Notes under the pieces: model-generated | Seen by the model: the letters and a program-made list of their open reading frames with translations, nothing else | What the model was told of the DNA's origin: nothing | Database searches by the model: none | NCBI GenBank assembly: GCA_944386905.1 | Contig: CALXCW010000002.1 | Location: 1 to 53,581, forward strand | Source: an uncultured Oscillospiraceae bacterium | GTDB taxonomy: Bacteria; Bacillota; Clostridia; Oscillospirales; Oscillospiraceae | Length of the DNA: 53,581 nucleotides | Direction of reading: 5' to 3' | Shown here: positions 17,394-25,811 of the stretch, in pieces | Layout of the letters: every line of letters starts with the position of its first letter | How positions within the stretch are numbered: the first letter of the stretch is position 1 | Position numbers and translations under genes: made by a program

Positions 17394-18086
17394 TTATTCT
17401 GTCGGTGCGGTCAGGGCCTGGACAATGTGTCCGGCCATCATCAGTCCTGCACAACTGGGAACCCATGCGACTGAGCCAGGTACTGTGGCGCCTGGACAGC
17501 GGGTGGGCGTTTCCGTGGAGTAGAGCACCTGATGATGGATGATGCCCCGCTTTTTCAGCTCCCGGCGCATCACCCGAGCCAGGGGGCAGACGGAGGTCTG
17601 GGCCAGGTCGATCAGAGTGAGTTGGGAAGGATCGAGCTTATTGCCGGTGCCCATTGCGCTGAGGATTGGAATTTCCCGGGAAATGGCCGTGGCAATCAGG
17701 TCGGTTTTGCAGGCGACGGAGTCGATACAGTCGGCAATATAGTCCAGGTGCTGGTCGAAAAACGTCTCGCGTGTCTCCGGTGTATAGCGCAGTTGCAGGA
17801 CTCGCAGGCGGCAATGGGGATTGATGTCGCGGATGCGTGATGCCATGACCTCTGCCTTGGGTCGGCCCAGGGTGGAGTGCAGAGCCACCAGCTGGCGGTT
17901 GAGATTGGTTTGTGCCACGATGTCGTCATCCACCAGAGTCAGCGCTCCGATTCCAGAGCGGGCCAGAGCTTCGGCACAGAAGCTGCCTACGCCGCCCAGT
18001 CCAAAGACGGCCACGTGTTTTTCAGCCAGCACATCAAGAGCGGCTTCGCCCAGCACCATGGCCGTTCTCTGCCATGCTTCCATCAT
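17394..18086 (-). CDS. tcdA: TcdA-like tRNA threonylcarbamoyladenosine dehydratase (ThiF/E1 fold)
   Basis: E1-like ATP-dependent enzyme that cyclises t6A37 in tRNA. The 230-residue product has the Rossmann nucleotide motif GLGGVGSFCAEALARSGIG at about 29-47, then DDDIVAQTNLNRQ (about 53-65), DCIDSVACKTDLI (about 118) and DLAQTSVCPLARVMRREL, all typical of the TcdA branch of ThiF proteins. It is slightly shorter than the E. coli protein. ATG at 18086 is chosen for GGAGGG six bases upstream. A MoeB/ThiF role is less likely because no partner sulfur-carrier gene is nearby. Confidence 0.88.
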   Translation of the reverse strand: MMEAWQRTAMVLGEAALDVLAEKHVAVFGLGGVGSFCAEALARSGIGALTLVDDDIVAQTNLNRQLVALHSTLGRPKAEVMASRIRDINPHCRLRVLQLRYTPETRETFFDQHLDYIADCIDSVACKTDLIATAISREIPILSAMGTGNKLDPSQLTLIDLAQTSVCPLARVMRRELKKRGIIHHQVLYSTETPTRCPGATVPGSVAWVPSCAGLMMAGHIVQALTAPTE

Positions 18087-18118
18087 CGAAATCCCTCCGT
18101 CCGATTGTCCCAAGATAG

Positions 18119-18149
18119 TCAAAAAGGCCGCAAAACGCGGCCTTTTTGA
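18119..18149 (-). terminator. Bidirectional-looking terminator after the parvulin gene
   Basis: A 13-bp perfect stem (18119-18131 with 18137-18149) with a 5-base loop. The outer stem is an A5/T5 pair, so it could act on either strand. It lies 11 bases past the stop of the parvulin gene. Confidence 0.8.
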
Positions 18150-18160
18150 AAATGCAGTGT

Positions 18161-19666
18161 TTATCGGCTGGCGATAAAGCGCATGCCGAAAGCGTTGGTG
18201 GTATAGCTGGTCTCGCCAATGACCTCGGACTCCCACGCCGTATAGTCATTATTGCGCAGCGTCTCCTCCACCAGATAGTCACGGTAGATTTTACCGTAAC
18301 CGGAGAAGTACATCACATGGTAGCCGTACTCCGTCTCGATGATATCGGTGTCACCCACTTGGCGATCGGGGTCAAAGCACCAATTCTCAAAGCTTTCAAC
18401 CATGGAGCCGGGGGTGATGTTTTCGTAGAGGCCGCCCTCGGGAGAGTCCGCAGACTTCTCATCTGCCAGCGCGGCGAAGGACTCTTCGGTGGCATCGCCG
18501 GCCAGGAACTCGTCCAGAATCTCCTGGGCATCTTCCTTGGCGGTGGCCATGGCCTCTTCGTCGGTGGTGTCACTGACGCTCACCAGAATGTGACGGACGT
18601 TGGGAAGCTGATAGGTGCGGTCAGTGTGCTCAATGAAATACAGCACGTAGTAGCCCAGATCACCGTTCTGGATGTAGGTAGTGTCGCCGGGCTCCCGGGC
18701 GCTGTCAGCCAGCCATTCACGGTAGGCTTCACCGCAGCTGCTCAGCGTGTAGTCCTCCCGCAGCGTATAGGTCTCGTCCTCGTAGGTCTCCTTGTTGTCC
18801 TCATCGGCCAGCTCGACGGTATAGTCAAGATAAGCCTGCTCATCGCCCTGGGAGGCTTCAGCCATCTCCTTGGCCTTGGTTTCGCACTCGGCCAGGGCAG
18901 CGTCGTTGTCGAAGTCCTCGTCATCGGAGGAGGGGACATTGACGGAATAGAGTCGATAGGTCACACCGTCAAAGTCCTCGGTGTGCTCGTCATAGTAAGC
19001 GGAAATCTCGTCGGCCGAGTAGGTGTAGCTGTCCAGTATCTGGGAGGCGTAGTTAGTGGCTACCAGGGATATGGTGAGATACTCCCGATAAGTATCCAGC
19101 GTGCAGCCCTGACCGTAGAGGTAGGTGAGGTAAGTAGCACCGCTGCTGTAGCCGTTGACGGTGGCATAAAGGTCGAGCATGCTCATTTCGTTCTCGATCT
19201 GCGCGGTGTCGTCCTCGGTAAGGGTGTAGCCATTGGCCAGAGCCTCTTCATAGACGGCATAGACCTCATGGGCGGTGGTGAAGGCGGTGTCGAGGAAGTA
19301 GTCCTCCCAAGTGGCAAACTCATCGGTATAGTAAGCCTGTTCATCCAGGGGCTTGGATGAGTCAATAAACATGCTCAGGGAGTCGCCCATGGAAGAGCTG
19401 AAGCTCTGGTAGGCAGAGCCATAGAAATAGTTCACCATGGCGGGAGACAGTTCATAGCCATTCACGGTGGCGGCCACGGTGTGGGTGACGAAAAAGCCGG
19501 TGCTGACCATTGCGAAAAATACAATGGCAGCCACGATGATCACGGCCAGGACAACGTACAAAACGGTCTTGCCGGTTTTGCTCATGCCTTTAGAGGCGCT
19601 GGAAGCCTGCGCCGAGGCCGCATCAGGGGTTGCCTGCCGCTTTTTCTTTTCGCGGGATGCGCTCAT
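18161..19666 (-). CDS. Membrane-anchored peptidyl-prolyl cis-trans isomerase (PrsA/SurA-like, parvulin)
   Basis: Extracytoplasmic foldase of 501 residues. A basic, Ser/Ala-rich N-terminus precedes one membrane anchor at about 33-55, then a long acidic SurA-N-like helical region. The parvulin (PpiC) domain lies at about 345-460 with RHILVS and the GDTDIIETEYGYHVMYF segment. It lacks the lipobox Cys of true PrsA, so anchoring is by the helix. The ATG at 19666 is supported by AGAGGA nine bases upstream; an ATG at 19675 abuts that site too closely. The acidic composition suits an exported protein. Confidence 0.85.
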   Translation of the reverse strand: MSASREKKKRQATPDAASAQASSASKGMSKTGKTVLYVVLAVIIVAAIVFFAMVSTGFFVTHTVAATVNGYELSPAMVNYFYGSAYQSFSSSMGDSLSMFIDSSKPLDEQAYYTDEFATWEDYFLDTAFTTAHEVYAVYEEALANGYTLTEDDTAQIENEMSMLDLYATVNGYSSGATYLTYLYGQGCTLDTYREYLTISLVATNYASQILDSYTYSADEISAYYDEHTEDFDGVTYRLYSVNVPSSDDEDFDNDAALAECETKAKEMAEASQGDEQAYLDYTVELADEDNKETYEDETYTLREDYTLSSCGEAYREWLADSAREPGDTTYIQNGDLGYYVLYFIEHTDRTYQLPNVRHILVSVSDTTDEEAMATAKEDAQEILDEFLAGDATEESFAALADEKSADSPEGGLYENITPGSMVESFENWCFDPDRQVGDTDIIETEYGYHVMYFSGYGKIYRDYLVEETLRNNDYTAWESEVIGETSYTTNAFGMRFIASR

Positions 19667-19721
19667 GTGGTTCATTCCTCTCATACGTTTACTTGCATTT
19701 CGCCTGCGGCGATACCAACTA

Positions 19722-19750
19722 ATTATAGCGAATACCCACGAAGGTTGCAA
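19722..19750 (-). promoter_or_regulatory. SigA-type promoter of the parvulin gene
   Basis: On the minus strand TTGCAA (19750-19745), 17-base spacer, perfect TATAAT (19727-19722), about 56 bases before the ATG. Confidence 0.8.
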
Positions 19751-19881
19751 GTGTTATTCCGCAATTTTTGAAGTCGGTCATAGAAAATTTACAGCTTTTC
19801 ACCCAATTTTCGGCGAAGTAGGAAAAAGGCGCGGCGTTGTGCTTTTTATCGGAGAAGAAGCTGTTGGCTTGCGCAAGGGCC

Positions 19882-19910
19882 TTGCTCTCAGCGGCCCGGG
19901 ACGGTATAAT
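19882..19910 (+). promoter_or_regulatory. purB: SigA-type promoter of purB
   Basis: TTGCTC (19882-19887), 17-base spacer, perfect TATAAT (19905-19910), 43 bases before the ATG. The leader is short, so no purine riboswitch is present. Confidence 0.8.
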
Positions 19911-19952
19911 AGAGGCAAATCGTTGATTTATTCCGTTAGGAGGAATTATCCC

Positions 19953-21389
19953 ATGGCTACAAACACCTATGAAAGCCCTCTGGCCAGCCGCTATGCCAGC
20001 AGTGAGATGCTCTACATCTTCTCACCGGACAAAAAGTTTACTACCTGGCGCAGGCTGTGGATTGCCCTTGCCAGGGCTGAGATGGAACTGGGGTTGCCGA
20101 TCACCCAGGCCCAGGTGGACGAACTGGAGCAGCACCGCGACGAAATTGACTACGCCGCTGCAGCCCGCTATGAGCGGCAGCTGCGCCACGACGTTATGGC
20201 GCACATCCATGCCTACGGCGATCTCTGCCCCACCGCGATGCCCATTATCCACTTGGGCGCCACCAGCTGCTACGTGGGTGACAACACCGACGTCATCCTG
20301 ATGAAAGAGGGGCTGGAGCTTTTGCGGGGTAAGCTGGTCAATCTAATTGATCGACTTACAAAATTTGCCATGGACTACCGTGCCCTCCCAACCTTGGGCT
20401 TTACCCATTTCCAGCCTGCGCAGCTCACCACCGTGGGCAAGCGGGCTACTCTCTGGGCCAATGAGCTGGTGATGGATTTGGAGGAGCTGGAGCATCGGAT
20501 TGCTTCCTTGCAGTTCCGCGGCGTTAAGGGGACTACCGGCACCCAGGCCAGCTTCCTGGAGCTCTTTGGCGGCGACCATGAGAAGGTGCGTCAGCTGGAA
20601 AAGAAGGTTTCGGAGGAGCTGGGCTTTGAGAAGGTCGTGCCGGTCTGCGGACAGACCTACTCGCGAAAGATGGACGCCAATGTTCTTGCCACCCTTTCTG
20701 CCATTGCCCAGTCGGCGGGAAAATTTGCAACAGATCTGCGGCTCCTATCCCATCTCAAGGAACTGGAGGAGCCTTTCCAGGAAAAGCAGATCGGCTCCTC
20801 GGCCATGCCCTACAAGCGAAACCCCATGCGCTGTGAGCGTATCTGTGCTCTGGCGCGCTACGTCATCGCCGATGCGCTCAATCCTGCCTTTACGGCCTAC
20901 AACCAGTGGTTTGAGCGTACACTGGATGATTCTGCCAACAAGCGGCTCTCCATCCCCGAGGCGTTCCTAGCGGTGGACGCCATTTTGGAAATCTACCTCA
21001 ACGTGACAGACGGCCTGAAGGTCTATCCTAAGGTCATTGAACGCCACATCCGAGAGGAACTGCCTTTCATGGCCACGGAGAACATTATGATGGATGCTGT
21101 CAAGCGTGGCGGTGACCGTCAGGCCCTGCACGAGCGCATCCGTGTTCATGCAGTGGCGGCGGGCAAGGTGGTCAAGGAGGAGGGCGGACAGAACGATCTC
21201 ATCGACCGTATCGCTGCCGATCCCATGTTTGGACTTTCCAAGGAGGAGATTGTGGCGCACATGAATCCATCTGCCTATATTGGCCGGTGTGTCCAGCAAG
21301 TGGAGGAGTTTGACCGCGAGGTGGTCGAACCCATTCGCAGTCGTTATGGGGCGCTGCTCACCGATGAGCAGCCGGAGCTCAAAGTGTAA
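19953..21389 (+). CDS. purB: Adenylosuccinate lyase
   Basis: Removes fumarate from SAICAR and adenylosuccinate in purine synthesis. The 478-residue product belongs to the fumarase/aspartase fold. It shows the flexible-loop signature IGSSAMPYKRNPMR (about 287-300) with the catalytic Ser, HLGATSCYVGDN (about 101-112), and THFQPAQ-TT-GKR (about 151-163). The frame is open far upstream, but ATG 19953 has AGGAGG eight bases before it and starts downstream of the promoter. The sequence resembles the longer, eukaryote-like PurB form rather than the 430-residue Bacillus form (my impression, not tested). Confidence 0.95.
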   Translation: MATNTYESPLASRYASSEMLYIFSPDKKFTTWRRLWIALARAEMELGLPITQAQVDELEQHRDEIDYAAAARYERQLRHDVMAHIHAYGDLCPTAMPIIHLGATSCYVGDNTDVILMKEGLELLRGKLVNLIDRLTKFAMDYRALPTLGFTHFQPAQLTTVGKRATLWANELVMDLEELEHRIASLQFRGVKGTTGTQASFLELFGGDHEKVRQLEKKVSEELGFEKVVPVCGQTYSRKMDANVLATLSAIAQSAGKFATDLRLLSHLKELEEPFQEKQIGSSAMPYKRNPMRCERICALARYVIADALNPAFTAYNQWFERTLDDSANKRLSIPEAFLAVDAILEIYLNVTDGLKVYPKVIERHIREELPFMATENIMMDAVKRGGDRQALHERIRVHAVAAGKVVKEEGGQNDLIDRIAADPMFGLSKEEIVAHMNPSAYIGRCVQQVEEFDREVVEPIRSRYGALLTDEQPELKV

Positions 21390-21402
21390 GGAGGGGAGAA
21401 GG

Positions 21403-22080
21403 ATGCTTCTCGATACGATCCATGCTGCGATCTTTGATCTGGATGGTACGCTTCTCGATACGCTGGGAGATATCGCTGCGGCGGCGAATCGCTCCCTGGC
21501 CCGCTATGGCCTGCCGCAGCTGGAGCCGCAGCGCTACCGCGCCCTGGTAGGGCACGGGATCCGCCGCCTTTTTGGCCAGGCTATCGCGCAAGAGCAGCAG
21601 GCGGCTTACTTTGATGCGGTTTTAGCTGCCTATTTGGCCGACTATCCAGCCCATTGTACGGAGCATACGACCTATTTCCCTGGCGTCCAAGCCTTTCTCG
21701 AGATGCTGTCGCAGCGGGGAATCCGCCTGGCCGTGATTTCCAACAAGACGGAGACGACGGCGCAAAAGGTGATGGCCCACTACTTTCCCGAAGTAGAGTG
21801 GGCATTCCTCTGGGGCAACAATGGCACGCGTCCGCTCAAACCAGCTGTGGAGGCCGGAAAGCTTGCCTGCGAGACGCTGGGACTCTCACCGTCGGAGATA
21901 CTCTACGTTGGCGACGGTGATACTGACATGGAGTTTGCTTCGGCCATGGGCTTTGTAGCTGCCGGTGTCACCTGGGGCTACCGGGATCGTGAACAGCTGC
22001 TGGCTGCCGGCGCTGATTTCCTCTCCGACAGCTTTGAAGAATTGGCACAGAATTTGGGCCTATCATGCCAGCGGAGGTAG
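21403..22080 (+). CDS. HAD-superfamily hydrolase, phosphoglycolate-phosphatase-like
   Basis: Cytosolic phosphatase of 225 residues. HAD motif I is DLDGTLLDT (about 12-20), motif II is the Ser/Asn in VISNKTE (about 112), and a conserved Lys lies in RPLKPA. Motif IV is VGDGDTDMEFA (about 168-178). The helical cap between motifs I and II matches the Gph/PpaX type. It follows purB after 13 bases, with GGAGGGGAGAAGG before the ATG, so it is co-transcribed with purB. The true substrate is not deducible; phosphoglycolate, pyrophosphate or a nucleotide are all possible. Confidence 0.88.
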   Translation: MLLDTIHAAIFDLDGTLLDTLGDIAAAANRSLARYGLPQLEPQRYRALVGHGIRRLFGQAIAQEQQAAYFDAVLAAYLADYPAHCTEHTTYFPGVQAFLEMLSQRGIRLAVISNKTETTAQKVMAHYFPEVEWAFLWGNNGTRPLKPAVEAGKLACETLGLSPSEILYVGDGDTDMEFASAMGFVAAGVTWGYRDREQLLAAGADFLSDSFEELAQNLGLSCQRR

Positions 22081-22085
22081 GAGCG

Positions 22086-22748
22086 ATGCTGGAGACCATG
22101 GCGCACTTTTTCAACAGCCGCCTGGCGGAGTATGAGGCCCACCAGCTGTGCGCGATCGAAGGCGCCAGGAGCTTTTACCCCTTTACGGCAGCCCAATTGC
22201 CCCGGCAGGAGCGGGCAGAAATCCTGGACTTGGGCTGCGGCACAGGACTGGAGCTGGAAGCATACTACGCCGTGAACCCCACAGCTCACGTCACCGGGAT
22301 TGATCTGGCGGGGGATTTGCTGCGGGTGCTGGAGCGTAAATTTCCCCGCACCTTTATCACCGTGGTGAAAGGCTCCTACTTTTCTGTGCCGCTGGGAGAG
22401 GGCCGGTACGACGCCGCTGTGTCGGTGGAGTCTTTGCACCATTTTACCCAGGCTGAGAAAATTCCGCTCTATAAAAGCGTGCGACGGGCATTGCGTCCGA
22501 ATGGCTTTTTCCTGCTGACAGACTATTTTGTAGCAACAGCTGAGGAAGAGAACGCGATGCGTCAGGCGTTTCTCCGGGAGAAAGCGGCCCAGTGCCTGCC
22601 GGATGGGGAGTATTATCACTATGATACGCCTCTGACTCTGGAGCATGAGTGCCAAGCGCTCACAGCGGCGGGGTTTTCCGCCGTGGAATGCCTGGGGCAG
22701 TGGGGCTCTACGGCGACTTTGAAAGCCTGGAACCATGCCGGGTTGTAA
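22086..22748 (+). CDS. Class I SAM-dependent methyltransferase
   Basis: A 220-residue soluble methyltransferase with motif I ILDLGCGTGLELEA at about residues 44-57, an acidic residue in VTGIDLAGD (about 68-76), and the post-motif VSVESLHHFTQAEK. The substrate is unknown. ATG 22086 has GGAGG eight bases upstream (inside the HAD gene end); an ATG at 22065 overlaps the HAD gene and has no ribosome site. It is the last gene of the purB operon. Confidence 0.85.
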   Translation: MLETMAHFFNSRLAEYEAHQLCAIEGARSFYPFTAAQLPRQERAEILDLGCGTGLELEAYYAVNPTAHVTGIDLAGDLLRVLERKFPRTFITVVKGSYFSVPLGEGRYDAAVSVESLHHFTQAEKIPLYKSVRRALRPNGFFLLTDYFVATAEEENAMRQAFLREKAAQCLPDGEYYHYDTPLTLEHECQALTAAGFSAVECLGQWGSTATLKAWNHAGL

Positions 22749-22755
22749 AATGCAT

Positions 22756-22791
22756 AAAACGCTGAGAGTTGGCTTTTGCCAGCTCTCAGCG
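22756..22791 (-). terminator. pyk: Terminator of pyk (minus strand)
   Basis: A 14-bp stem with one mismatch (22760-22773 with 22778-22791) and a TTTT loop, followed on the minus strand by TTTTATGCATTTT. It lies between the convergent methyltransferase and pyk genes. Confidence 0.6.
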
Positions 22792-22864
22792 CCAGTGGGT
22801 CGCAAAAGTGCTTTCCGCACGCTGCCTAGGATTGCAGCCATGAAAAAGGGAAATGCTTTTTTGG

Positions 22865-22895
22865 ATGTGCGGGGGGCAAAGCGCTCCCCGCACAT
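22865..22895. other. GC-rich hairpin downstream of pyk
   Basis: Perfect 10-bp inverted repeat ATGTGCGGGG/CCCCGCACAT with an 11-base loop and no T run on either side. It lies directly after the pyk stop and may protect the pyk mRNA 3' end or assist the second hairpin beyond it. Confidence 0.6.
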
Positions 22896-22899
22896 TCCA

Positions 22900-24315
22900 T
22901 TATACGTATTGTTCAACCTTGATCAGGTTGGTGTTGCCGGAAGTGCCATTGGTAACGCCGCCGGTGATGACAATGCGGTCGCCTTGGGTGAGATTGAGCA
23001 CCGACTGAGCCAGTTTCTTGGCTGTGTAGAAGAGAACCTCAGTAGAGGGAAGCTCTTCACACATCAGCGGTGTGACGCCCCAGGAGAGAGCCAGTTTGCG
23101 CCAGGTGCGCTCATTGGTGGTGATGCCTACAATATCCATGGGAGGCCGGAACCGGGAGACCATGCGTACTGTGCCGCCGGAGAGAGAGCAGGCGACAATG
23201 GCTTTGGCGCCGATGTCGATGGCCATGCCGCAGGTGGCGTGGGAGATGGCGTCTACAATGTTGTGGGTGGGGAACTGAGTGGAGTGAAAACGCGCCTCAT
23301 AGCGAATAGATTGCTCTGTGCGCTCAGCGATCTTGGCCATAGTGGCCACTGCCTCGGCCGGGTACTTGCCCATGGCGCTTTCGCCGGAGAGCATGATAGC
23401 GCTGGTGCCGTCGTAGACGGCGTTGGCCACATCAGAGATTTCGGCACGGGTGGGACGGGGGTTGAAGATCATGCTTTCGAGCATTTCAGTGGCGGTGATA
23501 ACCCGCTTGCCCAGCAAACGGCACTTGGTGATGAGCTGCTTCTGAATGGCGGGAAGCTCTTCAAAGGGAATCTCCACACCCATATCACCGCGGCCAATCA
23601 TAATACCTTCGCAGCGCTTGCAGATTTCCTCGATATTGTCCACGCCGGGCTGGTTTTCGATTTTTGCGATCAAGGCGATGTCGTCACCGCCATTGGCATG
23701 GAGGAACTCGTGCACTACGTCCAAATCCTTGGCGCAGGAGACGAAGGAGCAAGCGATGTAATCCACTTCGTTGGCAATGCCGAAGAGGATGTCCTGTTTG
23801 TCCTGTTCACTGAGATAAGGCTGGCTGAGAATTTTGCCGGGGAAGCTCATGCTCTTGCGGTCGGACAGAACGCCGCCAATTTTGGTGGTACAGCGGATGT
23901 CCTTACCTTTGATTTCCTCCACTTGAAAGGAGAGCAGACCATTATTGAGCAAGATGGTGTCTCCTACGGAGAGGTCGTTGACCAGTCCGGGATAGGAGAT
24001 GGAGACTTCCTGCTGATTGCCTTTGACATCTCGGGCCGTAAAGGTGAAGGGATCACCGTCTTGGAGCGTGATTTTTCCGTCCTCGAAGGTCTTAATGCGA
24101 AACTCGGGACCCTTGGTGTCAAGCATGATGGCGATGGGAAGGTTGAGCGCCTTGCGCACCTTTTTGATGGTGTTCATCTTTTTCTGGTGTTCTTCGTGGC
24201 TGCCGTGGGAGAAGTTCAGCCGAGCCACATTCATGCCGGCGAGGCAGAGCTTGGTGAGCATCTCCTCGCTCTCACTGGCGGGGCCAATGGTACAGATAAT
24301 TTTCGTTTTACGCAT
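22900..24315 (-). CDS. pyk: Pyruvate kinase
   Basis: Final glycolytic step, PEP + ADP to pyruvate + ATP. The 471-residue product is the short form without the extra PEP-utilising domain seen in Bacillus. It starts MRKTKIICTIGPASES, with the substrate-loop LNFSHGSHEEH (about 35-45), MLDTKGPEFR, and the active-site signature AKIENQPGVDNIEEI (about 218). IGRGDMGVEIPFEELP (about 241-256) and the K+/nucleotide-site NPRPTRAEISDVANAV also appear. The ATG at 24315 has AGGAGG seven bases upstream; the frame stays open above it without a ribosome site. Confidence 0.96.
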   Translation of the reverse strand: MRKTKIICTIGPASESEEMLTKLCLAGMNVARLNFSHGSHEEHQKKMNTIKKVRKALNLPIAIMLDTKGPEFRIKTFEDGKITLQDGDPFTFTARDVKGNQQEVSISYPGLVNDLSVGDTILLNNGLLSFQVEEIKGKDIRCTTKIGGVLSDRKSMSFPGKILSQPYLSEQDKQDILFGIANEVDYIACSFVSCAKDLDVVHEFLHANGGDDIALIAKIENQPGVDNIEEICKRCEGIMIGRGDMGVEIPFEELPAIQKQLITKCRLLGKRVITATEMLESMIFNPRPTRAEISDVANAVYDGTSAIMLSGESAMGKYPAEAVATMAKIAERTEQSIRYEARFHSTQFPTHNIVDAISHATCGMAIDIGAKAIVACSLSGGTVRMVSRFRPPMDIVGITTNERTWRKLALSWGVTPLMCEELPSTEVLFYTAKKLAQSVLNLTQGDRIVITGGVTNGTSGNTNLIKVEQYV

Positions 24316-24447
24316 ATCGAACCTCCTGGAAATGTAATAATAGACGATCCGGCTGCTGATGCAGCTGGAAAAAAGCGGAACACAACCCCATAATATTATG
24401 CCATATAATTTCGAAAATTGCACGGCAAAAATGGAGCTGCTTCTGTT

Positions 24448-24492
24448 AAAAAAACGCAAAAATGGCCTGGAACAACGCCCAGACCATTTTTG
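24448..24492 (-). terminator. Terminator of the aminotransferase gene
   Basis: A 14-bp stem with one mismatch (24457-24470 with 24479-24492), followed on the minus strand by a T7 run (24454-24448). It stands between the aminotransferase and pyk. Confidence 0.9.
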
Positions 24493-24506
24493 GATGAAAG
24501 AGCGGA

Positions 24507-25703
24507 TTATTTCATGGTTTTCTGGTAGGCTTCAATACCCAGAGCCAGCAAATCCATGGCACGAGAGAGATCTGCCTCGTTCAGCACATAGGCGATACGG
24601 ATCTCATTGACACCCTTGCCGGGGGTGGCATAGAAGGAATGACCGGGGGAGAACATCACAGTCTCTCCGTGATCCTCAAAGTCGGTGAGAAGCCATGCCT
24701 GGAACTTGTCGGCGTCGTCCACAGGAAGAGCTGCCATGAGGTAAAATGCGCCGTCAGGGGTCTTGGCGGTGACATTGGGGATGGAATGAAGCTTGCGCAT
24801 TACGGTGTCGCGGCGACGCTGGTACTCCTGACGCACCTGGTCGAAGTAGGACTGCTCAACGTTGTAGAGAGCAGCAGCAGCCACTTGGTCAAGGGTAGCT
24901 ACGGACAGGCGGGCCTGGCAAAACTTCATAGCTTCGGCCATCAGAGCCTTATTTTTGGAGATCAGGCAGCCGATTCTCGCGCCGCAGGCGGAGAAACGCT
25001 TGGATACAGAATCCACAATCACCAGGTGATCCTGCCCCCGCTCCATGGTACCCATGGTGACCAGGCCTTCACCGTTGTAGGTGAACTCGCGGTATACCTC
25101 ATCGCAGATGAGGTATAGATCGTGCTCCATGGCGATATCCAGCAGGAGCTGACGCTCTTCGGCATTGAGAATTACACCGGTGGGATTGGAGGGGTTGGTG
25201 ATGAGAATGGCGCGGGTGTTCTCATGGATCAGGGGTTCGATTTTGGCGCGGTCGGCGTAATGATAGCCCTCCTCGGGAGAGGTGGGGATGGGCTGGATCT
25301 CGCCGCAGGCAGCGCGGATAAAGGTGGCGTAATTGGGGTAATAGGGTTCAGGGATCAGAACCTCACTGCCGGGGTCAAGGATGCACTGCATGAGAATGCT
25401 CAGAGCCTCAGAGCCTCCGGTGGTGGCGAGAATCTCACTCTCATCGTAATGGGCGCCCAGACGGTTATAGTAACCCTGGACGGCATGGAGGAAGGAGGGA
25501 ATGCCGGGAGACTCCGCATAGGCCAGCACAGGCGAGGAAAACTGACGCACTGCATCAAAATACAGCTCGGGGGTGGCGATATCCGGCTGGCCAATATTGA
25601 GGTGGTAAATCTTGCGCCCTTTTGCCTGGGCCTCCACAGCCAGAGGATGAAATTTCCGCATGGGGGAGAGTTCACAGGTCTGAATGCGCTGAGAGAGTTT
25701 CAT
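24507..25703 (-). CDS. Pyridoxal-phosphate-dependent class I aminotransferase
   Basis: A 398-residue fold-type I aminotransferase of the AspC/MalY-like group. Landmarks are LNIGQPDI (about 35-42), ATTGGSEALSILM (about 93-105), the NPSNPTG motif (about 170-176), the acidic CDEVYREF (about 201) and the PLP Schiff-base lysine in VDSVSKRFSACGARIG (about 230-245). A C-terminal NEIRIAYV contains the carboxylate-binding Arg. AAGGAGG lies before the ATG. The amino-acid substrate cannot be assigned; an aspartate or aromatic enzyme is likely. It is monocistronic with a strong promoter. Confidence 0.9.
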   Translation of the reverse strand: MKLSQRIQTCELSPMRKFHPLAVEAQAKGRKIYHLNIGQPDIATPELYFDAVRQFSSPVLAYAESPGIPSFLHAVQGYYNRLGAHYDESEILATTGGSEALSILMQCILDPGSEVLIPEPYYPNYATFIRAACGEIQPIPTSPEEGYHYADRAKIEPLIHENTRAILITNPSNPTGVILNAEERQLLLDIAMEHDLYLICDEVYREFTYNGEGLVTMGTMERGQDHLVIVDSVSKRFSACGARIGCLISKNKALMAEAMKFCQARLSVATLDQVAAAALYNVEQSYFDQVRQEYQRRRDTVMRKLHSIPNVTAKTPDGAFYLMAALPVDDADKFQAWLLTDFEDHGETVMFSPGHSFYATPGKGVNEIRIAYVLNEADLSRAMDLLALGIEAYQKTMK

Positions 25704-25757
25704 GGCCGTACCTCCTTAATAACCTGAAAAGCCAGGAAAAACGTAGCGATGTGGAGT

Positions 25758-25786
25758 ATTATACACCATCCGCCGGTAGAATGCAA
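25758..25786 (-). promoter_or_regulatory. SigA-type promoter of the aminotransferase gene
   Basis: On the minus strand TTGCAT (25786-25781), 17-base spacer, perfect TATAAT (25763-25758), 55 bases before the ATG. It lies in the gap after rnfB. Confidence 0.8.
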
Positions 25787-25811
25787 CTGTTCGTAGGCCC
25801 AGGACGAAAAA

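Noticed and set aside
18146-19360. Plus-strand open frame of about 400 codons, Gly/Val-rich
   Set aside because: It is antisense to the parvulin foldase gene, and shows no ribosome site or recognisable domain.
19467-19952. N-terminal extension of purB by 162 codons
   Set aside because: It would cross the parvulin promoter and the purB promoter. The ATG at 19953 has AGGAGG and the standard PurB N-terminus.
22735-24393. Plus-strand open frame of about 550 codons
   Set aside because: It is antisense to pyk, whose product and motifs are unambiguous. The frame is a by-product of GC-rich third positions.
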